DNA of 32,651 bases from Syntrophobacteraceae bacterium. GTDB taxonomy: Bacteria > Desulfobacterota > Syntrophobacteria > Syntrophobacterales > Syntrophobacteraceae. The stretch is taken from assembly GCA_031292215.1 (NCBI GenBank), contig JARLHO010000162.1:1-32651 (forward strand), written 5' to 3'. Under the pieces are notes generated by a model. It was not told the origin of the DNA. It made no database searches and saw only the letters and a list, made by a program, of their open reading frames with translations. A program made the position numbers and the translations under genes. Positions 25,001 to 29,700 of the stretch are shown in pieces. Within the stretch, counting starts at the first letter, position 1. Each line of letters opens with the position of its first letter.

Positions 25001-25523
25001 GTTCCCATGCGCCCTTCTTTCCTCGCCCGTAGCCAACTGTGGAAGGCTCCTTGCCGTGGGTTTTCAGGATGTCTATCGTTTTTCGGAGGATTTGCTGCAC
25101 AGTAGGATCATTTGGCTGCACAAAAGCGGCTGCCAATTCAGGAAAGTGGGCGATCCCGCCCCACTCATTTCTTGCCAGGAGTTCGACCTGGAGGCTCAGT
25201 TTGGTGATCTCATCGCAGCCTTTGCGCAGCAGAAAATGAAGCGAGCCCTTTTCCGCTTCGTTCAATCGAGCGAGCGCTCCTGCGTCCATGTCCAGATCCA
25301 GATTTGGGATCCGATAGCGTTGTCCAGGCCCTATCTGGGCTATACGCCAGGTAGAGGATATGAAAAAAATCGGTGAGGAGCTAACGATCAACTCAATATC
25401 TTGTAGGGGTTCTGTTCCCTCGTTGATAATTGCAACGTCTCTGAGAATTGGCACCGCGTTTTGCTGTAGTGCGAATGATATTTTGGGCGCCACAAATGCT
25501 TCAATTCGTGCAGATGAGTCCAT
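19089..25523 (-). CDS. DUF4011 helicase-nuclease with transglutaminase-like and DUF3320 domains (putative antiphage defence)
   Basis: This 2144-residue protein has, in order: a beta-rich N-terminus (1-130); a transglutaminase-like Cys/His domain (about 130-260, Cys in GVGTCLDL, His in GHSFLG); DUF4011 (about 383 onward, RLLDLSARNNLLNFR); an SF1 helicase with Walker A VGPPGTGKSQT (about 691), Walker B FDEASQIPVWDA (about 1494) and the VAVTRARHELRVF motif VI (about 1738); a Vsr/PD-(D/E)XK-like nuclease (about 1790-1880, FRIDLGVV and GIECDGANY); and DUF3320 near the end. This helicase-nuclease combination resembles the single-gene Hhe-type antiphage systems as I recall them. Helicases with a roughly 800-residue insert between Walker A and B are usual for DUF4011. 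The ATG at 25523 follows AGGG; an earlier in-frame start at 25589 is possible. GC content is visibly lower than in neighbours. No partner gene is adjacent. Confidence 0.9.
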   Translation of the reverse strand: MDSSARIEAFVAPKISFALQQNAVPILRDVAIINEGTEPLQDIELIVSSSPIFFISSTWRIAQIGPGQRYRIPNLDLDMDAGALARLNEAEKGSLHFLLRKGCDEITKLSLQVELLARNEWGGIAHFPELAAAFVQPNDPTVQQILRKTIDILKTHGKEPSTVGYGRGKKGAWEQMSALWNAVCGLGIGYVLPPASFEQTGQKVRPPSQVIQAGVGTCLDLTMLFASCIEQCGLNPVLVFTQGHSFLGCWLSDETFSTAVVDDITALRKRLHLQELILFESTLATQSKGLPPSFKWAREYGEGHLSGEKEGLFHLAVDVRRARIQRILPLALAEGAGPERLSRKVCEEISQPQLEEAPDFALDATAFEERASKGTLTRLERWQRRLLDLSARNNLLNFRATKRVVELIAPAPALLEDRLAEGHRLRVLPSIEQYDVDPREYSLHKNRHQEDLILSHARDALDRNQVLSPLPGNELDTRLLELYRAARNSLDEGGANTLFMGMGFLSWKPVEREKPCRAPLVLIPVKLERRSVQSGFYLSLHDDEPRFNLTLIEMLRKDFEISGLDAIENDLLKGARGLDIERIWRTVEIAIKDIPGWEVSRTVVIALFSFAKYLMWKDLVDRTETLKESPVVRHLLDTPSRTYKDGVAFLAPGELDSSLPPQNVFCPLPVDSSQLAAVATAARGKDFVLVGPPGTGKSQTIANTIAQCLAEGKTVLFVAEKTAALNVVYRRLKEIGLGEFCLELHSNKSSKLEVLKQLRNSYEANEDIGENHWDLESQNLGELKDKLNEYVQTIHRPFSNGLTAYYAVGTVVSRTDITSVRLCWPSATAHDRSDLAKLREVVSNLRIHGHTAGNLESTALKEIRRREWSPTWATMLVDSADELQSLCGQLADTVKAITQITNIPAIRSDSKGLGGMERLAGSLPRAAGRDWRFLLRPDAVAIVARLREGRQMLREYKEYSNALSVPYRGEALQLDHDNLKSVCLLSRQAWIQKLQQTIDLLKEYGDLGSSLSADYTLQAHDLDHTILMSTWEQSEKSWWMRRRVLRRRVRKALGTVTADKGDYKLDCQSELAILIKMSTIRDRLSSVNPLEEEARMLWQESPKLAHGKCAAFRDALLEVASSLPIAPCAPVDPGKALGALLGISDFPALPAGKPPAKENDHTDIAALLQDRVGRLLLEHAEKEPNPARDCVKDLTTLAGMRSVHEKLKSLDDLRERTDGFWRGIGTDIDEIESATSFFEELQSAIAHFVDNPDTHMGLQKALEYLLGPGNILLAPNGGANTAFAAFIETLERFGSKRAATRRLAENSDWLDTDIPSITAACREISEQHPDLFDWCAWLRVKQEAFSRGLGPLVESVISGAVEPDVVSQTFEVNYCRWWLIAAAEELPLLRSFVAVQHEQTITDFQALDETLRTLSRKIIRMRLRSGALDDDKETKDEWGVLRKEMQKKSKHLPLRKLVSAVPRILTRLTPCILMSPLSVAQYLAPGVSRFDLVIFDEASQIPVWDAIGAMARGKHVVVSGDPKQLPPTNFFTRSEDETADDDSAQDCDMESVLDECLSSGIPPLQLRWHYRSRHESLITFSNHRYYDGKLLTFPAPHAQDRAVSYTYVAGTYQRGNTRTNPVEARALVAEIVSRLSDPQFSEKGLSIGVVTFNAEQQKLIEDLLENECRKDRSLEGYFDAGSGENLFVKNLENVQGDERDIIYFSTTYGPDSTGRVLMNFGPLNKAGGERRLNVAVTRARHELRVFSSMKPDQIDLTRTNAPGVRDLRLYLEFAQRGARAFMEEIHGSVGHFESPFEEAVASTLRQKGWTVHPQIGVSTFRIDLGVVDPDVPGRYLAGIECDGANYRRAATAKDRDKLRESVLRGLGWEILRVWSTEWWTSRERATNRLHDRLTGLLNNAREKRAQEPNIDIPATGPSIVNYSTGHARIAGAPELGHYTTSGEMKIFPELEVNEETQSLPVDFETAPDDIADEKAPNHEGSLPRQLGAFEQIDKEKILQSIVSIIEAESPIHQDVLAHQVAKRLGFFKAGASIRSSVWSTAKARFRTTEEEVGLFFWKTDAEAEHCSSCRPGRDGNPRYVNQVAMPELIALARSIIKESSGDTHLPVGIILMARHLGLKRLRNISRPRLEAAWEKASLEQVQKT

Positions 25524-25623
25524 GGTGCAATCCCTGATGAGAGGAAACACGATCATCGCTATATGGCACGGCACGATGTCCAAACGCAATGTTATTTTGC
25601 ATCGGATTGTTATGTGATACAGA

Positions 25624-26070
25624 GTGGCCTATATCTTTGAAGATGAATGGACCCTTTTTCGCGCTCATTTTTTGAGGACTGATACTGGCCGTGCCGGGGT
25701 CCTGGACTACCATTTCGACCTGCCGGTTTTAGGAGATGGCGACGAAAACGGGTTGATTCTTTTCCCGCACTACGCAAACCGCATCATACCGGGGTGGTTC
25801 GATAAGCGGCTTCCGTGGCGTGGTCTCGGGAAAGAACACGTGGATCGGATGGTCATGGTTTGTCCCTCCGGGGAATTTATTGGCGGCCTGCCGTATAAAA
25901 AGATTGCGGACCGGGAGGATTTTGCGTTTTTCAGGGGCCGGGACGCGGAGCGCGTCGCGTACTGGAATGGAGTCGTTGCGGCCGGGGCAAGTCTTGGCGA
26001 AGAGTTTCTGGAGGCGGTCGAAACGGGGGCGATTCGGGAGCTGGTAAGGCCCATTTCGGAGATTCCGTGA
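25624..26070 (+). pseudogene. 5'-truncated duplicate of the patatin-like gene
   Basis: From 25696 the sequence matches the last third of the patatin gene at 18534 onward (GVLDYHFDLPVLGDG to VRPISEI), without gaps and with only substitutions. The first two thirds, including the GSSIG nucleophile, are missing. The reading frame stays open from a GTG at 25624, giving 148 codons, but the first 23 residues are unrelated and no clear ribosome site precedes them. As a hydrolase it must be dead, since the catalytic serine is absent. It lies about 100 bases upstream of the divergent helicase gene. Confidence 0.9.
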
Positions 26071-26107
26071 GGGGTGGCGTAGGGGTGTTATTGTTGGGCT
26101 GCGCTTC
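25696..26107 (+). repeat. right direct repeat (copy of the patatin gene end)
   Basis: 412 bp matching 18534-18945 in the same orientation. Identity ends at GCTGCGCTTC, within the loop of the REP-like hairpin whose complete form is present at the left copy. Confidence 0.95.
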
Positions 26108-26157
26108 AAAAGAGCAGAGCATGGGATTAACGCAAAGATAAAGATACAAAATCAAAC

Positions 26158-26180
26158 CACAGAGGCACAGAGGCACAGAG
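26158..26180 (+). repeat. CACAGAGG tandem repeat (three units)
   Basis: Two full and one almost full 8-bp units, CACAGAGG, preceded by an A-rich ATACAAAATCAAAC stretch. Similar CACAGAGGCACAGAG phrases are found between genes in many unrelated bacteria; the origin is not known to me. Confidence 0.8.
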
Positions 26181-26194
26181 AAAGAAAACTCTTT

Positions 26195-26229
26195 TTTTGA
26201 CCGGCCGGGGAGACGACGGCCGGTCAAAA
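26195..26229. repeat. inverted repeat with 12-bp perfect arms
   Basis: TTTTGACCGGCC (26195-26206) pairs with GGCCGGTCAAAA (26218-26229) around an 11-base loop. It could act as a bidirectional transcription barrier, but neither strand has a U-tract directly after the hairpin other than the paired A/T end itself. Confidence 0.75.
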
Positions 26230-26351
26230 GGGCTCCGCCTTCGGCGCGATGCACTCACTCCATGGCCGGCGGAGCGGAAAGCGTCATCAGTCATCAGCGT
26301 GGTCCGTGCTGTACGAAAAGGCTTGAAATCCCCCCAACCCCCCTTCGAAAA

Positions 26352-26377
26352 CTTACAATTACCCACACATGCGCCCA
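26352..26377 (+). repeat. left arm of a 26-bp inverted repeat
   Basis: CTTACAATTACCC followed by ACACATGCGCCCA; the exact reverse complement is at 26624-26649. The arms are 246 bases apart and enclose a REP-like hairpin, like a very small non-coding insertion. Confidence 0.9.
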
Positions 26378-26474
26378 GCTATCTCCTTTTGCAAGGTTGC
26401 AAAAAAGGGGGGCCGCCGCCTCCTTGGATGCGGTTTGAACGAACAGGAAACTTAAAGTTTTATAAGATTCTTTT

Positions 26475-26501
26475 GTTGGGTTTCGCTGCACTCAACCCAA
26501 C
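26475..26501 (+). repeat. REP-like hairpin (GTTGGGTT/AACCCAAC)
   Basis: Perfect 8-bp arms at 26475-26482 and 26494-26501 with an 11-base loop, the same design as the hairpin at 18931-18957. The sequence GTTGGGTTTCGCTGCACTC is a phrase seen in intergenic repeats of many proteobacteria. Confidence 0.7.
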
Positions 26502-26623
26502 CTACATTTGCTCCCCGGCGAATTTTTAGGCGGCGTCCAGATGGTTTTTCCCAAACGAAGTTTCATAAGAGGGGGGGCGATCAGGCCAAGCCCCTTTCTT
26601 GGGAGTCTCCGCTAAGGGGTAAG

Positions 26624-26649
26624 TGGGCGCATGTGTGGGTAATTGTAAG
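26624..26649 (-). repeat. right arm of the 26-bp inverted repeat
   Basis: Exact reverse complement of 26352-26377. Flanking bases are partly similar too (TTCAAAG against TCGAAAA outside the arm), so the original repeat was probably longer. Confidence 0.9.
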
Positions 26650-26724
26650 CTTTGAAAAAAAGAGGGGCGATTGGGGCCGGCCCCCTTCGGCGATTGACTC
26701 GGCTACGCTGGTATTTTGGAGATT

Positions 26725-26756
26725 ATGTTTGCCCGGCGATATCGCCGGGCAAACAT
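26725..26756 (-). terminator. 32-bp perfect palindrome after the autotransporter gene
   Basis: ATGTTTGCCCGGCGAT (26725-26740) is followed directly by its exact reverse complement (26741-26756), 15 bases beyond the autotransporter stop. A GC-rich stem at this position is most simply a transcription terminator for the minus-strand gene, although no long U-tract follows. A dyad protein-binding site is the alternative. Confidence 0.5.
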
Positions 26757-26770
26757 CAGGCCGTCTTTGC

Positions 26771-29700
26771 CTAGAACGAAATGCGCAGTTCGCCTATCAC
26801 GCCGTTACTTCGCGCCCGGTTTCCGACAAGGCCGATGTAGCCAAGCGAGGTGGAGAGGCCGCATTTGCTCTTGAGGGTTAAGCCGGCCCTTATGACGGCC
26901 ATGTCCTGGCTCATATCGGGAAGGGGAACGGTCATGCCCAGAGGCGTGTCGACAAAAGAGATGTTCTCGCTGTTCGGGGACAACCCGAAGCCGTGCTGCC
27001 AACCGGCCTTAATCATCGGCACGAGGACGCCCCTGGAGGTATAAAAGGGCCGCTCCACCTCGATCCCCACTTCGGAAAATACCTCATCGGTTGTGTGGCC
27101 GTTGATTTTCATGGCTGCAAGCGCCCCCGTTTCGTCGATAGCGCCTTCGCCAAGATTGTAGTAGCCGATGGAGGCAAAGGGCTGCACGTTCCATTGGCGC
27201 ACTGGAAAACTGTGTCCCGCTTCGGTCAATACCGAAAAAGCGTTTCCCCTGTGGTTGCTGTCATTTAGGGATGGGGGCAGGGAACCGATGTCCACCAGGC
27301 GGCTCATCGTATAGTGATGGTTGCCGTAGGTGAGGATGCTCTCCACGTAGGAGCGATCGTTGAAGTAGGTGCCGTAGACAGAGCCGTAAAGGCTGTTGAG
27401 GTCGCTGTCGCCGGGCATGCCATACATGTTGAGCGTGGAGTAGGAATAGCCGAAATTTGCGCCCAATATGAGATTGCGGGTAAAGGCGCGATCAAGGCCC
27501 AGGGCGAAGCCGCTCGTGCCGAGATCATAGCCGGAATTACCGCCAGGCGAGTCTTGGTTACCCCATTGGCCAAAACCCTGCATCCAGAACCCGAGCCCGG
27601 AAGTGTCCTGTTGAGCGCCGGCCAGCCCCTGGCCCCCCTTGGATGCGAGGAGCGGAAAGGAAGTCTTTGAAAGCGCGCCGGGCGTCGTTTGCGCCCGCTC
27701 AAGCGAGCGCAGGGTCTCCAGGCGCTGCTGGAGCGCGCGCTCGTATTGCCTGGTGATGTCGAAGGTGGCGTTGGTAGCCGCCCAATAGAGACTCGGAGTC
27801 AGGCTGTCAAAGGCGGCCTGGAACCTGGAGGGGGCAAGCCTCTGAAATTCGGCCAGGAGCAGGGCGAAGCGGCCGGAGGGATCATCTGCGATCAGTTGGT
27901 CCAGGAAACCGCCCACCGCCTTGCTTGTCGGGTCGTAGCCAACGGAGGTAAAGCTGCCTACGTTTGAGACTACCTGGACTGCATGGCCGCCGGTGTAGGT
28001 GAGGCTAAAGTCCAATAAAGGGGAATTGGCAGGCAAAGTACTTGCCAGGCTCGTGGCCGCGAAGCTTCCCGTTACATTTCCCGTAAGCACGGTGTAGGCG
28101 GCGCCGTTTTGGAGGGGCTGCGTGTTACTTAGCGCTATTTGCAGCCCGCCGCCCAGGTTGGCGGCCCCGGAGACGTTCAAACTGCCGCAACTGCCGTTAT
28201 TGCCAAGCGTTACCTGCAATATCCCGGCGTCGGCCTGGATGAAACCGCCGGTGAGAGCCGTAGCCGTCGCGCCGAGGGCGACAAGGCCGGTGTTGGTGAA
28301 TATGCCGTTGCCAAGGTTTACTACCGGCCCGGCATTATAAATCGCGCCCGGATAGTTGTTGACCGTAATGTTGCTCACGCCTCCGGGGAGGCTGAGACCG
28401 CTGTTTAAAGACGAAGCCGCCTGAACGGACTGGGTGATCGAGCCGGTGATTGCGCCGTGATTTTCAATGATCAGATTCCCGAGTTGAGGCGCGCCGTAGG
28501 AGGCTTGCTGCGTAACCGCCGTTCCGGTTGCTCCGTCCAGGGTGGTGATTGCGCCAAGATTGAACAGTTCATTGTTGGCTCCATCGAGGAAGAGGACGCC
28601 ATAGCCATTGTAGGTGGTGAGGGAGCCGTCGGGATTTGTCGCCGTGCCGGTGTGGCCGCCCTGCGCCAGGCCGTAGTTCGCGCCGGGTTGATTGATGGTG
28701 ACGTCGATATTGCCGTCGCCCTTGGCGCCGAGGCTTTGGGCCACGATGGCCGATGAGCCGAGTCCGTTGACGACAATGTTGCCGGGAGTCGCGCCGGGAC
28801 CGTTTAGGGTGACGGACACATTGCCCGCCTTGTCCCCGCCGGCCGTGCTCTGGGCGACAATACCGTCGGCGTCCTGGCCGTAGGTGGCGATGTCGCCGGT
28901 CTGTGTGACGGAGACATTTCCGCCCGTGCCGCTCGCGCCGCTGAAATTGCTGCCGTTATACAGGTAACCCCACAGGAATTCGTTCGTTTTTGAGCCGCCG
29001 CCGCCCGAGCCCCCGACGCTCTGTGCGAAGATTGCGTCGGAGTCGTTTCCCGAGGTTGCGATGTTGGCGGTGTTGGCGACCGTGACATTTCCGCCCGAGC
29101 CCCCGCCGCCGCCGCTGCCGCCGATATTTAGCGCCAGGCCGAAGTACTGGGTAAAGTTCATGCCGTGGAAGGGCCCCCCGAGGGTGCTGGCGGACCCGCC
29201 GCCCCCGCCTATGCTTTGGGCATAGATACCGTAGGCCTGCTGCCCGGAGGTGATTATGTTCCCGCTGTTGGCGACCTGGACCGCGCCGCCGTTGCCGGCC
29301 GCGCCGCCTGAGCCGCCTATGACGATCGTGCCCAGTTGCAGGCCATTGTCCGTACCGCCCCCGCTGCTGTTCGTGTCGGTGAACATCTGGCTCTGGTCGT
29401 AGGAGGCAACGCCTCCGCCCCCGCCCAGGCTTTGAGCGTAGATGCCCTGCGCGCCGTCGCCTGTCGTGGTTATGGCGCCGGAATTGGTTACTGTGACATT
29501 GCCGCCGTTGCCGCAACTGCCTCCGCTGCCGCCCACGCTGAAGGCGAGGTCTAAACTGGGCAGGACCCAGCTTTTCCAGTCGTTCAAGTCTTCGGAGGGT
29601 ATTGCGAGCCCGTTGGCGCCTTCGCTGCCCGAGCCGCCGCCGCCGCCGACACTTTGCGCAAAGATGGCGTAAGCGCCAACGCCGGAGGTCTTCACGGCGC

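Larger units (their letters stand above)
26108..26770. other. repeat-rich intergenic region
   Basis: No credible gene is visible in this 663-bp stretch between the patatin fragment and the autotransporter. It contains three CACAGAGG units (26158-26180), a 12-bp-arm hairpin (26195-26229), a 26-bp inverted repeat pair (26352-26377 and 26624-26649), a REP-like hairpin (26475-26501) and a 32-bp palindrome (26725-26756). Two imperfect copies of a G-rich AGAGGGGCGAT phrase lie at 26569-26585 and 26660-26672. The region looks like an accumulation site for dispersed non-coding repeats. Confidence 0.75.

Noticed and set aside
26195-26229. Intrinsic terminator
   Set aside because: The hairpin is strong but the T and A tracts are part of the stem ends; no separate U-tract follows on either strand, so it was listed only as an inverted repeat.
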